Origin: Candidatus Thiodiazotropha sp. (ex Epidulcina cf. delphinae)
GTDB taxonomy: Bacteria > Pseudomonadota > Gammaproteobacteria > Chromatiales > Chromatiaceae
DNA: 57,262 bases
NCBI GenBank assembly: GCA_025656455.1
Contig: JAHXHS010000034.1
Span: 1-57,262 of the forward strand
Direction of reading: 5' to 3'
Part shown: piece by piece, positions 1 to 9,404 of the stretch
Layout of the letters: every line of letters starts with the position of its first letter
How positions within the stretch are numbered: position 1 is the first letter of the stretch
Made by a program: the position numbers and the translations under genes
The notes under the pieces: generated by a model
What the model was told of the DNA's origin: nothing
The model's database searches: none
Seen by the model: the letters and a program-made list of their open reading frames with translations, nothing else

Positions 1-2674
1 TGATCAGCCCTGTCTCCTCCGCCACGGGAATGAATCGGCTTGGAGGGATATCACCGGCTTGAGGGTCATGCCAGTGCAGCAAGGCCTCGGCGCCGACGAT
101 CTTTCCATTGGCAAAATCGATCTGTGGTTGGTAATGGACAGAGAGCTTGTTCTCCGTCAGGGCGTGACGCAGGTTGTTGTGTATCTCGATACGCTGGCGC
201 GCCGCCTGGGTCAGTTCCTCGGAGAAGTAGCGAAAACGTCCGCGCCCTTCGTTTTTGGCTTGGTAGAGCGCCGTGTCCGCATGTTGCAGCAGTGTCTCGG
301 CGCTATCGCCGTGGTCTGGGAAGAGGCTGATGCCGATGCTGGCGCCGATCTGTAGCTCTAATCCACCGGGGAGCCGCCAGGGTTCATTGATGGAGCGGAT
401 GATCTCACTGGCCAGCATTGCGGCGTCGCCGGGGTTTATCAAGTCCTGAACCAACACCGCGAATTCATCGCCGCCGAGACGTGACACCAAGTCGCTTTCG
501 CGCAGTCGCCCGCTCAACCGTCCGGCGACCAGTTGCAGTAGTTGATCGCCGACCAAGTGACCGTAACTATCATTGATATCCTTGAAACGGTCGAGATCGA
601 GCACCAGCAACGCCATCATTTCATGGTTTCGACCTGCCGACTTCAAGCCATATTCCAACTGAGACATCAATAACCGCCGGTTGGCCAGGTGTGTCAGCGG
701 ATCGTGATGGGCGAGGTACTCGAGCTTTGCCTCGGTCTGTTTGAGCTGACTGATGTCGGAGAAGACGCCGACATAGTATCTCAATTCACCCTGATCGCCG
801 TAGACGGCGCTGATGCTCAACAACCCGGGATAGATCTCACCGTTTTTACGCCGGTTCCAGATCTCTCCCTGCCAGTGTCCAGCCTCATTGAGGCCTCTCC
901 ACATCTTGTGGTAGAAGCGGTGATCGTGCTTGCCCGATTGGAGTATTCTTGGCGTTTGCCCCAGGACTTCCGACTCCCGGTAGCCGGTCAGTTCGCTGAA
1001 GGCGCGGTTGACCATGCAGATGATGCCGTCGCCATCGGTGACCATGACGCCCTCCCGGGTGTTTTCGAACAACGTGGCGTAGAGGCGCTGTCGCGTCATC
1101 TGATGGTGTCTCTCAGTGACATCTTCGATAACCGCGATGAAGTGAGTGATATCCCTGGCGCCGCCGGATACCGGCGTCAGGGTGACGGAAGCCTGGTAGT
1201 GCGACCCATCCTTGCGGGTGTTACAGGTCTCTCCGCGCCAGGTGGTTCGCTGTTCCATGGCTTGCCAAATTTCTGTATGGATGTCGTTGTTTTGCTGTTC
1301 GGCTTCGATGATCTGGTCGATAGAGAGCCCGTTGACCTCATCCCGCGCATAGCCCGAGAGCTGATGGAATGCCGGATTGGCCCATTGGATAGCGGCATTG
1401 GTATCGGTGATGACGATGGCGTTGGCAGTGGCTTCCAGGGCCTCTCTGAGCAACAACAGCTTCTTTTCCTGGCGGTGGATATGGGTCATGTCCCGGGCAA
1501 CGGCAAGGGAGTAGTCCTTCGTTTCGTGACGCAGGTATTTGGCATTTACCTCCACCGGGACGAGGGTGCCGTCGCGCTTGCGGTGGTAGGTGCGCTGTGT
1601 CAGGCTGCCGCGGATTTTCTGGCGCTTCTGCATCGCTTTCCAGTCTTGGGCATCCCTAATGTGGGTAGAGATTTCCCAGGCTGTTTTGTGGCGCAACTCG
1701 TTACGGCGATAGCCGAGCATGTTGCAGGCCCTGTCGTTGATTTCGAGAATCCGTCCGCTGTCGGACTCGATGATATAGATGGCATCGTTGACCTGCTCCA
1801 TCAGGCTCAGCAGGAACACCTTCTGCTGCGCCTCGCGCAGATTGCTGCGGGTGTTCTGCAAGTCGCGGCTGGTGCGCGCCAGGGTCTCATGCAAGTATTC
1901 CACATAGCGGCCCTGAAGCGCTTTCACGATATCGTGCCGGGTGATAATGCCCGCCAGTGCGCCGCTGGCGCCGGTGGCCACCAGGCGTCTTATTCCATGC
2001 ATCTCCATCAGCCTGGCGGCCTCCTGCATCGGCATGTCGGCAAAGCAGCTGATGACCGGGCTGCGCATCACCCGCTCGATCGGTATGTCGTTCTGATTCG
2101 GCAGCTGGGCGAGATGGATGATATCCCGCTCGGTAAGCATGCCCACCGGCGCGCCATCACCACAGATCACTACACAGCTGATGCGGTGTTCGGCCATCAG
2201 ATGCACGGCTTTTGCCAGGGAATCCGACGGCGTCAGTGTCACCACCTCTCGGGTCATGTTGGCGCTGACGGTCTTTAGCTCCACCATATACTCCATGCCC
2301 ATGTGATGGAGGAAATCAGCCTCGGAGACCAGCCCGATTAAACGCTCTGCCTCATCCACGACCAATAGATGTCGATAAGATCTCTCCGTCATCATGCGAT
2401 AGGCGTCGTGGAAACCGAGCTCACCCCGCGCTGTCAGCAGAGAGGAACTCATGACATCGCTTATGGTGAGTTCGGAGATGGGACGTTCACCGGCCATGAG
2501 ACATATCGCATCCTGCTCGGTGAAGATGCCGACCGGGCGCTGCTCCTTGTCCGTGGCGACGATGCAACTGATCTTATATTTCTCCATGCTGGCCAACACA
2601 ACGTCCATGGTCGTGTCGGGCGGCGCCGTCTCCGGATCGGTGGTCATGATCTCATTCAGGGACAGTGCGGACAT
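1..2674 (-). CDS. CBS4-PAS3-GGDEF-EAL cyclic-di-GMP protein (3' end outside window)
   Basis: The reading frame starts at 2674 and runs off the left edge, giving 891 codons with no stop. My translation shows four CBS-type repeats (about residues 1-255), a short helical linker, three PAS domains (about 290-650), a diguanylate cyclase domain with an intact GGDEF (734-738) and an upstream RESD inhibitory-site motif (725-728), then the beginning of an EAL domain (EALLHW near 863, where the family usually has EALLRW). CBS pairs generally bind adenine nucleotides and PAS domains sense ligands or redox state, so cytoplasmic energy or redox input to c-di-GMP turnover is plausible. No membrane segment is visible. 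The start has no clear Shine-Dalgarno sequence. It lies 49 bp downstream of the hybrid kinase gene on the same strand and is probably co-transcribed. Whether the phosphodiesterase half is active cannot be judged because most of it is missing. Confidence 0.9.
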   Translation of the reverse strand, partial: MSALSLNEIMTTDPETAPPDTTMDVVLASMEKYKISCIVATDKEQRPVGIFTEQDAICLMAGERPISELTISDVMSSSLLTARGELGFHDAYRMMTERSYRHLLVVDEAERLIGLVSEADFLHHMGMEYMVELKTVSANMTREVVTLTPSDSLAKAVHLMAEHRISCVVICGDGAPVGMLTERDIIHLAQLPNQNDIPIERVMRSPVISCFADMPMQEAARLMEMHGIRRLVATGASGALAGIITRHDIVKALQGRYVEYLHETLARTSRDLQNTRSNLREAQQKVFLLSLMEQVNDAIYIIESDSGRILEINDRACNMLGYRRNELRHKTAWEISTHIRDAQDWKAMQKRQKIRGSLTQRTYHRKRDGTLVPVEVNAKYLRHETKDYSLAVARDMTHIHRQEKKLLLLREALEATANAIVITDTNAAIQWANPAFHQLSGYARDEVNGLSIDQIIEAEQQNNDIHTEIWQAMEQRTTWRGETCNTRKDGSHYQASVTLTPVSGGARDITHFIAVIEDVTERHHQMTRQRLYATLFENTREGVMVTDGDGIICMVNRAFSELTGYRESEVLGQTPRILQSGKHDHRFYHKMWRGLNEAGHWQGEIWNRRKNGEIYPGLLSISAVYGDQGELRYYVGVFSDISQLKQTEAKLEYLAHHDPLTHLANRRLLMSQLEYGLKSAGRNHEMMALLVLDLDRFKDINDSYGHLVGDQLLQLVAGRLSGRLRESDLVSRLGGDEFAVLVQDLINPGDAAMLASEIIRSINEPWRLPGGLELQIGASIGISLFPDHGDSAETLLQHADTALYQAKNEGRGRFRYFSEELTQAARQRIEIHNNLRHALTENKLSVHYQPQIDFANGKIVGAEALLHWHDPQAGDIPPSRFIPVAEETGLI

Positions 2675-2723
2675 GGCTATGGGTATTCGACTTGTGATGG
2701 CAAAAGGCGATGAAACCGGTTTA

Positions 2724-4721
2724 TCAAGAGACCTCTCCCTGTGCAGGCCGGTCGGAGGGCTTTTTTAACCAGCTTTCGAGGATCGTGGAAACTTGTCTGA
2801 TCTCGTAGGGTTTAGCGATGAAGTCATCCATGCCCGCCGCCAGGCAACGTTCCCGGTCCTCATCCGAAACGAATGCGGTGCAGGCGATAATCGGCAGGCG
2901 TGATCCGTCGTTCATTGCCTTCTCTTGTCGGCGAATCCGATTCGCGGTCTGATAGCCGTCGAGCAGCGGCATCTCGCAATCGAGCAGTAGCAGATCGAAA
3001 GGGAGGGATTGCAGCAGTTCGAGTGCTTCAAGGCCGTTTTCCGCGACCTGGTACTGACACCCGAGGTTGTCGAGCATGGCGGTGGCGAGCTCGGTATTGA
3101 TTGGGTTGTCCTCCGCCAGCAACACCCTGCCCCCCAGCGTGGGGAGGGATTGCTCCTGCTCGGGCTCGGTCAGGGGTTGGGTGTCGGTCTCTTCATCGGT
3201 TGTCCGGAACGGGAGGTCGAACCAGAATAGGGCGCCGTCCTTCTTTCCCTCGGACAGACCGATTTCACCACCCATCAAGGTGATCAGTTCTCTGCTGATG
3301 GTCAACCCCAGGCCATGTCCGGTGTTTTCCTGCCCGAATGCATTCGATGATTGCGAAAAGTAGTCAAAGATGCTTCTCCCCTCCCCGTAAGGAACCCCCC
3401 GCCCGGTGTCTTCGATCTCGAACCGAAGCAGGCATTCGCCCTGTCTCGTCTGATGTTTATGCATGGCCCGGAACGCCACATGACCATGCTCTGTGAATTT
3501 GATGGCGTTGCCGATCAGGTTGATCAGGATTTGTCGTAGACGGGCACTGTCTCCGAGGATGGCGTCGGGGATCCGCGGATCGACATAATGTTCGATGCCA
3601 AGCCCTTTTACCTCACTCTGGGAGCGAAACAGCTCATCCAGTTCCTGCATCAGATCGTGCAGGTTGAAAGCGCCCTCGACGAGGCGCATCTTACCTGCTT
3701 CGATCCGGGACATATCAAGCAGCTCGTTGATCAGTTCCAGCAGAGACTTAGCGGAACTCTGGATGATCTCGGCATAGCGTCTCTGGGTTTGCCCGAGGCC
3801 GCTGCCGAGCAGCAGTTCGGTCATGCCCAATACACCGTTCATCGGGGTTCTGATTTCGTGAGACATCTTGGCGAGGAATTGTGACTTGGCCTGGTTGGCG
3901 GATTCGGCCGTCTCTTTTGCCAGGGTCAGCTCCCGGGTTTTTCCCCCCACCAACTCCTCCAGGTTATGGCGATGTCTCTCCAATTCCGACTGGATGCTGG
4001 ATCTCTCCTTGATCTCCTGCCGGAGTCCCTGGTTGAGACGCTCCGTCTCTTCGGATGCATTCTGCAGTTGATCGATCAGACCGAGGTTCTCATAGCGCAA
4101 TGCCAAACTCTCGATGATGGAGCGGTGGGTGTTGCGTGCGATCATCATCATCATCCATGTATAGGCCAAGACGCCGATGAGCAGGCCTATGGGGAGATCC
4201 ATATCGATCAACACATAGCGCAGTGTAAGTGCGATCGGAGCGGGAAGGCTGTAAGCGTAGACGGTGCCCATGAACGCCGCTAAAACGCCGCTGCCGGCAG
4301 CGATGACGCCGGCGACGACAATGATGATGAAGGCTTGATAGATGATATCTTGCGGGTAGAGGGGAAGCAGCAGCATCGCCCAACCTGTGCCAGCCATGCC
4401 GCTGGCCAGGGTATATAGACGCATCCAGTTCGCATGCCCGGGGGGAAACCATCTTTGCCGGTTACGCAACAGAATCAGCAGCAGACGCAGTGCGGCCATG
4501 GCTAACATGCAGAACAGCCAGATTACAATGGCCGGGGATTGGTTGTCCCAGAGCGTTGCAGTCACTACCATCGCTAACCCCGCCAGCGTCAGGTTGGCGG
4601 GAATGCCGTTCTTAAACAGCAGGTCAAGCTGTTGAGAATAGATGGCTTGCCGTTTTCTATCGTTGGCGTTTATCTCTGGCATATAACAAAACCGATACGA
4701 AACCCGGGGGCTCCTCTCCAC
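2724..4721 (-). CDS. Membrane hybrid sensor histidine kinase with one receiver
   Basis: A 665-residue protein. The first 200 residues contain about five or six hydrophobic segments with very short loops, a membrane-embedded sensor region I cannot assign to a named family. A coiled-coil linker (about 205-270) leads to a HisKA domain with the H-box SHEIRTPMNG (phospho-His near 288), an HATPase_c domain (N box NLIGNAIKF, G boxes DTGRG and GHGLGL) and a C-terminal receiver with the acceptor Asp near 581 (LLLLDCEMP). Autophosphorylation followed by His-to-Asp transfer is expected. No Hpt domain is present, so the output partner is unknown. The longest frame starts at a GTG; an ATG 13 codons downstream (4682) is an alternative, and neither has a strong ribosome site. 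It lies between the HD-GYP regulator and the GGDEF-EAL gene, probably in one transcript. Confidence 0.9.
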   Translation of the reverse strand: MERSPRVSYRFCYMPEINANDRKRQAIYSQQLDLLFKNGIPANLTLAGLAMVVTATLWDNQSPAIVIWLFCMLAMAALRLLLILLRNRQRWFPPGHANWMRLYTLASGMAGTGWAMLLLPLYPQDIIYQAFIIIVVAGVIAAGSGVLAAFMGTVYAYSLPAPIALTLRYVLIDMDLPIGLLIGVLAYTWMMMMIARNTHRSIIESLALRYENLGLIDQLQNASEETERLNQGLRQEIKERSSIQSELERHRHNLEELVGGKTRELTLAKETAESANQAKSQFLAKMSHEIRTPMNGVLGMTELLLGSGLGQTQRRYAEIIQSSAKSLLELINELLDMSRIEAGKMRLVEGAFNLHDLMQELDELFRSQSEVKGLGIEHYVDPRIPDAILGDSARLRQILINLIGNAIKFTEHGHVAFRAMHKHQTRQGECLLRFEIEDTGRGVPYGEGRSIFDYFSQSSNAFGQENTGHGLGLTISRELITLMGGEIGLSEGKKDGALFWFDLPFRTTDEETDTQPLTEPEQEQSLPTLGGRVLLAEDNPINTELATAMLDNLGCQYQVAENGLEALELLQSLPFDLLLLDCEMPLLDGYQTANRIRRQEKAMNDGSRLPIIACTAFVSDEDRERCLAAGMDDFIAKPYEIRQVSTILESWLKKPSDRPAQGEVS

Positions 4722-4727
4722 AGCATA

Positions 4728-4756
4728 ACGGTTTCAGTGAGGAGTGCTGAAACCGT
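4728..4756 (-). other. Perfect 10-bp inverted repeat ahead of the hybrid kinase gene
   Basis: The arms acggtttcag (4728-4737) and ctgaaaccgt (4747-4756) are perfectly complementary with a 9-base loop. The repeat fills most of the 56-bp gap between the HD-GYP stop and the following kinase start. No T-run follows on the minus strand, so it does not look like a normal intrinsic terminator. It could be an mRNA processing or stability hairpin, or a palindromic protein site. Confidence 0.55.
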
Positions 4757-4777
4757 GTATATCCTCTCTGCGACCGG

Positions 4778-5896
4778 CTATTTCCCTACCGGTTCGGCTT
4801 CCTCTGAGAGGGTGGCGATCTCTTCCGGGTGATCGGCATATTTAAGGGCGATGTGCAGGAACGCTTCCGAGCAGGCCAAAAACGCATCCACCACATCCGG
4901 ATCGAATTGAGCGCCTTTTCCCTGCAGGATAATCTCCACCGCCCGCGAATGGGGATAGGGCGGTTTGTAGACCCGCTTGCTGATCAGCGCATCGTAGACA
5001 TCTGCGACCGCCATCAGGCGCCCGCAGATAGGGATCTGTTCACCTGCGATCCCGTGGGGGTAACCCAGTCCGTCCCATCGTTCATGGTGATATTCGGCAA
5101 TCTCCCTGGCAAGCCCCAGGAAGGAGTTACCGCCCAGTTTCTCCTCCGCGGCGAAAAGTGTGTCCCGGCCGTAGAGCGTATGCTGTTTCATCATCTCGAA
5201 CTCTTGCTCGGTGAGCTTGGCCGGTTTGCAAAGTATATTGTCACTCACGCCCACCTTGCCGATGTCGTGCAGGGGGGCGGAGAGATAGAGCAGGCGGATG
5301 GTCTCCTTGTCCAGATAATCATGGAATCTGGGGTGATCCTTGAGTGTCTCCGCCAGCAGTTTCATATAGTTCTGGGTCCGTTTGATATGTCCGCCTGTCT
5401 CTGGGTCGCGGTATTCCGCCAGCGCGCCCATGGTCTCGATGGTCGCCTCCTGGGTCAGCTGTAACTCGCGGGTGCGCTCCTGCACCAGGATTTCAAGCTG
5501 GTCCCGGTGGCGTTTGAGTTCGATCTGATTGTGGACCCGCGCCTGCACCAGCACCGGTTTGAAGGGTTTGGTGATGTAGTCCACCGCGCCCAACGACAGC
5601 CCTCTCTCTTCATCCCCTTCGTCGGCAAGGGCGGTAATGAAAATGACCGGGATCGGCGCAGTGGCGGGGTCGGCCTTGAGTCGCCTGCAGGTTTCATAGC
5701 CGTCCATCTCCGGCATCATGATATCCAACAGGATCAGATCCGGTGGCGGCGCATTCCGGGCGATGGTCAAGGCCCGGACGCCGTTCTTCGCCGCGCGCAC
5801 ATGATATTTCGGTCGCAGGGTGTTGCTGAGCACCTCGATATTGCCGGAGGTGTCGTCCACGATGAGGATAGTGGGTTTGTACTCAGCCTGACTCAT
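4778..5896 (-). CDS. Response regulator with HD-GYP c-di-GMP phosphodiesterase domain (RpfG type)
   Basis: A 372-residue two-domain protein. The N-terminal receiver has the acidic pair (DD, 14-15), phospho-acceptor D58 (LILLDIMMP) and conserved Lys (ITKPF near 110). A helical linker connects to an HD-GYP domain with HDIGK (210-214) and HHERWDGLGYP (270-280), the metal-binding and signature residues of this phosphodiesterase family. It is predicted to hydrolyse c-di-GMP when phosphorylated, in the cytoplasm. Its start overlaps the end of the upstream 1173-residue hybrid kinase by 14 bp, which implies translational coupling and makes that kinase the obvious phosphodonor. Family and catalytic residues are seen directly; the partner assignment is inference. 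Confidence 0.95.
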   Translation of the reverse strand: MSQAEYKPTILIVDDTSGNIEVLSNTLRPKYHVRAAKNGVRALTIARNAPPPDLILLDIMMPEMDGYETCRRLKADPATAPIPVIFITALADEGDEERGLSLGAVDYITKPFKPVLVQARVHNQIELKRHRDQLEILVQERTRELQLTQEATIETMGALAEYRDPETGGHIKRTQNYMKLLAETLKDHPRFHDYLDKETIRLLYLSAPLHDIGKVGVSDNILCKPAKLTEQEFEMMKQHTLYGRDTLFAAEEKLGGNSFLGLAREIAEYHHERWDGLGYPHGIAGEQIPICGRLMAVADVYDALISKRVYKPPYPHSRAVEIILQGKGAQFDPDVVDAFLACSEAFLHIALKYADHPEEIATLSEEAEPVGK

Positions 5897-8800
5897 CCGC
5901 TTGATCCTCGATATTGACTGAAACCTGTGGGATATCCAGGGCGAAAGTCAGATCTTTCAGCTCTTTGAGCGCCAATTGAAAGTCGTAATCCTCCACTGCC
6001 ATTTTCAAACCTATCCATGCATCCTGGAGCGGCGACTCTTGCAGATGCCTATTCAAGGCATCCATCACGTCCACCACGGCGGTATCGTCATGTTTCAGCA
6101 ATAGCGTCAGCCTCTCCAACAACGGCAGTAGGATTTGTTTATCCGGCATGTCGGAAATGGTGTTTGCAGGCGATTCCGTATCGGTAGGCTTGAGTTGTTC
6201 CAGGACCGGGGTCAGGCGACGCACTACCGGTTGCATAATCTCCAGCAACTGCTCATTCGGGGCCGATTCGCGACAAGCCTTCTCCAATTCCAGGGCCGCC
6301 AGTTGAAGGTCGGCGGCGCCGATGCTGCCCGCTGAGCTTTTCAGCGAGTGTGCATGGCGGGTGGCGCTGGTCTTGTCACCACTCTCCAGCGCCGCTTCAA
6401 AGCGTTGTGGAAAATCCCTCTCGGTGGAGAAAAAATGCATCAGAATTTTTTGGTACAGCGCCTCGTTTCCATTACAGACGGCCAACCCGGCTTGCCGGTC
6501 GATGAGCTGATAGGCCACCGCATCGCCGGTTATCTCCAGCCTCCCCTGCGTTTCGCCACGGGTGTCGGGTATATATTCGAGGAGTATAGTATAGAGTTCG
6601 CCGACTTTGATCGGTTTGGCGATATGGGCATTCATACCCATGGACCGGGATTTCTCACGGTCGCTCGACATGGCACTGGCGGTCATCGCGATAATCGGCA
6701 GCCTGTCCAAGCCTTCCTGGGAGCGGATTATCTGAGTGGCGGTATAGCCGTCCATGACCGGCATCTGGATATCCATCAGGATGGCATCGAAGGTTTCCGA
6801 CTCCAGCAGTCGCAACGCTTCCGCGCCGTTTTTCGCCACCTGGACCCGGATGCCGATATTCCTCAGCAGTTCCCAGGCTACCTCCCTGTTGAGTGGATTA
6901 TCCTCCACCAGCATGACTCTGGCTCCCCGCAGTCGCTGGATGGCTTGGTGATCGGTGGCGTGGTGTGAATATGCCTTTGATTCAGCCAGTGTTCCCACAT
7001 CCTGTATGCGGCTGATGCCGTCCAGCAGGGAGGAGGGGCTGAGGGGTTTGTTCAAGATCTGATCGGGTTTCACGGAGCCGCATCGCTTCATCAGTTCGTT
7101 GACGCCGTCGGCGGTGAGCATGATGACCTTCGGCCGATGCGTCAACGCCGACTCCCGGTGGATCGCCATTAGCAGTTCCACCCCGTCCATGCCAGGCATC
7201 TTCCAGTCAACAACGACCATCCCGCAGGGTGTGTCCCTCGCTTGCGCCTTGAGCAGCTCAATGAGGGCCGCGCCTCCGCTGGCGCATGTTTTTACGTGGA
7301 AGCCGATCGATTCCAACATCTCCCGTTCGATCTCCCGCGCACTATCGTTGTCATCCACCACCAGAACCGGCATATCGAGCAGGGCGTCCGGTCTGGGCCG
7401 GTTAGCGGGCGAGGCGGACGCCTCTTTACCCAGGGTCAGGGCAAACAAAAACCGGCTTCCTTTACCAGGGGAGCTCTCGACCTGGATCTCTCCGCCCATC
7501 GCCTGAACGAATCGCTGTGAGATCGCCAACCCGAGGCCACTGCCCCCGTAGTGGCGGGTGATGGAGCCGTCCGCCTGGGTGAAGGCCTGGAATAGCGTCT
7601 TCTGCAATTCGGGTTCGATACCGATGCCGGTGTCGATGACGGAAAAAGCCAAACGCACCTGTTCGCTTTGCTGCTCAAGCAGCTCCGCCTTGACCACGAC
7701 TTCCCCCCGTTGGGTGAACTTCACTGCATTACCGCCGAGGTTGACCAGCACCTGTTGTAGCTTGGTCGGGTCCCCTCGCAGTATTGCCGGTATGTGCGGG
7801 TCGATGTCGTATACGAACTCGAGTTGCTTTTCCGCCGCCTTTTGACCGATCAGATTGTCCAGATTGTCGAATACGGACTCGAGAGAGAATGCTGTTCGCT
7901 CCAGTTCGACACCCCTGGCTTCGATCCTGGAGAAATCGAGGATGTCGTTGATGATATTCAGCAGCGTTTGTGAGGATTGACGAACCTTTTCCAGGTATCG
8001 CCGCTGTTTGCTGTCCAAATTGCTAGACAGCAGGGCGAGATGGGTCATGCCGATGATGGAGTTCATCGGGGTGCGGATTTCATGGCTCATGGTGGCGAGA
8101 AATTCCGATTTCGCCTTACTCGCCTGCTCGGCCTGCCTAGCCGCATCGGCCAATTCCCGCGTGCGCCCTTCGACCTTTTGCTCCAACTGACGATTCAGTC
8201 TGGCCAGCTTTTTGTTTGAGTTGTCGAGCAAGCGCAGGTTCTTTTCGACTTCGGCCGAGCGTAGCTGCAGGTTTTTCGCCATTTGATTGATGCCGTGCGC
8301 CAAGGGCTTGAACTCCAATTGGGTGATGGCCGGTATGCGGTAGTTGAGATCACCGCTGGAGAATGCCGCTACGCCGTTGCGCAACCGGTTGACGGGGTTG
8401 GAGACAGCGCGGGAGATGCCGATCTGGGTGAGCGCGGTAATCAAAATCCCGATGATGCTGATCAGGATGAAGAAGTTGCGCTTTTGTTCGATCTGTCGCT
8501 CCGCCAATACCTGTTGGTGTTCGAAGTGGTCGCTGATAAGCGTTTCGGCTGTTTTCAGATCCTTCAGCAGATGTGATTTTATCGGTTTCAGCTGCTCGAG
8601 GATGCTCAGCAGAAGGGAGGCCGATGGATCACCGCCCAGACGTTCCTCCTGGTATTGGCGAATAGCGAAGCGGAAGTGCCGGAGGTTCAGCTTGATGGTT
8701 GCCAGGAGTGACGCAAGCTCGCGGTACCCGCCGGCCCCGTCATCCACACCGTAGGCGGGAGGTGTTGAAAATCTCTCGATCAGTTTTTCCAGGTCGGCCT

Positions 8801-9404
8801 GGGTCTGTTGCAGGGGGAGTGAGATCTCTTCGAATTGCAGTCGTTGTGATTCGCTTTCGCTGATCAGTTGTGACTCCAATTCGATCAGTAGTTGTTGCAA
8901 CACGGATCGTGGCTCCGGTTGGTCGCCGATAGGGGCATGGGCGGGCGCCAGCTTCTCCAAGGCCAGACTCAGCCGGCCGATTTGCAGCCGCTGAAACTGC
9001 AGTCTCTCGCCCCTGGTGTTGGAAGAGTGGGGTTCGTTTGCGCTGGCGCTTACTGCGTCATTGAGAGCCTGATAGGCCTGTTCTGCCGGTTGGCGCAACG
9101 GCTCATCAAAACCATTCAGTATTTGTCCGAAACGCAGCAGGATCTGTTCGCCGCTGTTTGTCTCCAGCCCGGATTGCCAGGTGTAGAGTTGGAAGTTCCG
9201 CTCGCTGCGGATGATGGCGGCGGAGATGCGGGTGATATAGCGCTGTGTGGCGCCATACATCTCGCTTATCATCCGGCCGTTGCTGTGGAGTTCCTGAATG
9301 AGGCTCTGCCCGAACAGCACTACCACCAACAGGATGATCAACAGACTCAAGGTGCTGACGCGGAACAGGGTCTTGATCGACGGTGCAGTGAACAATCGAT
9401 TCAT
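5883..9404 (-). CDS. Large hybrid histidine kinase: sensor-HAMP-HisKA-HATPase-REC-REC-Hpt
   Basis: A 1173-residue membrane kinase. TM1 (about 14-35) and TM2 (about 311-332) enclose a roughly 275-residue, mostly helical periplasmic region, followed by HAMP (about 333-385), a coiled coil, HisKA with SHEIRTPMNS (His near 441), HATPase_c (DTGIGI, GGSGLGL), two receivers (acceptor Asp near 733 in VVVDWKMP and near 878 in LMDIQMP) and a C-terminal Hpt domain with HSLKS (His near 1019). This is the complete set for an internal His-Asp-His phosphorelay of the BarA/ArcB kind, so phosphate can be passed on to a separate regulator. The HD-GYP regulator overlapping its 3' end by 14 bp is the likely recipient. 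Its start overlaps the stop of the preceding secreted-protein gene by 4 bp (ATGA), suggesting that protein supplies or modulates the periplasmic signal. Confidence 0.95.
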   Translation of the reverse strand: MNRLFTAPSIKTLFRVSTLSLLIILLVVVLFGQSLIQELHSNGRMISEMYGATQRYITRISAAIIRSERNFQLYTWQSGLETNSGEQILLRFGQILNGFDEPLRQPAEQAYQALNDAVSASANEPHSSNTRGERLQFQRLQIGRLSLALEKLAPAHAPIGDQPEPRSVLQQLLIELESQLISESESQRLQFEEISLPLQQTQADLEKLIERFSTPPAYGVDDGAGGYRELASLLATIKLNLRHFRFAIRQYQEERLGGDPSASLLLSILEQLKPIKSHLLKDLKTAETLISDHFEHQQVLAERQIEQKRNFFILISIIGILITALTQIGISRAVSNPVNRLRNGVAAFSSGDLNYRIPAITQLEFKPLAHGINQMAKNLQLRSAEVEKNLRLLDNSNKKLARLNRQLEQKVEGRTRELADAARQAEQASKAKSEFLATMSHEIRTPMNSIIGMTHLALLSSNLDSKQRRYLEKVRQSSQTLLNIINDILDFSRIEARGVELERTAFSLESVFDNLDNLIGQKAAEKQLEFVYDIDPHIPAILRGDPTKLQQVLVNLGGNAVKFTQRGEVVVKAELLEQQSEQVRLAFSVIDTGIGIEPELQKTLFQAFTQADGSITRHYGGSGLGLAISQRFVQAMGGEIQVESSPGKGSRFLFALTLGKEASASPANRPRPDALLDMPVLVVDDNDSAREIEREMLESIGFHVKTCASGGAALIELLKAQARDTPCGMVVVDWKMPGMDGVELLMAIHRESALTHRPKVIMLTADGVNELMKRCGSVKPDQILNKPLSPSSLLDGISRIQDVGTLAESKAYSHHATDHQAIQRLRGARVMLVEDNPLNREVAWELLRNIGIRVQVAKNGAEALRLLESETFDAILMDIQMPVMDGYTATQIIRSQEGLDRLPIIAMTASAMSSDREKSRSMGMNAHIAKPIKVGELYTILLEYIPDTRGETQGRLEITGDAVAYQLIDRQAGLAVCNGNEALYQKILMHFFSTERDFPQRFEAALESGDKTSATRHAHSLKSSAGSIGAADLQLAALELEKACRESAPNEQLLEIMQPVVRRLTPVLEQLKPTDTESPANTISDMPDKQILLPLLERLTLLLKHDDTAVVDVMDALNRHLQESPLQDAWIGLKMAVEDYDFQLALKELKDLTFALDIPQVSVNIEDQADESG

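Noticed and set aside
689..2278. 529-codon plus-strand frame
   Set aside because: Lies antisense to the CBS-PAS-GGDEF-EAL gene, whose domains are clear; its translation shows no domain and reflects codon bias.
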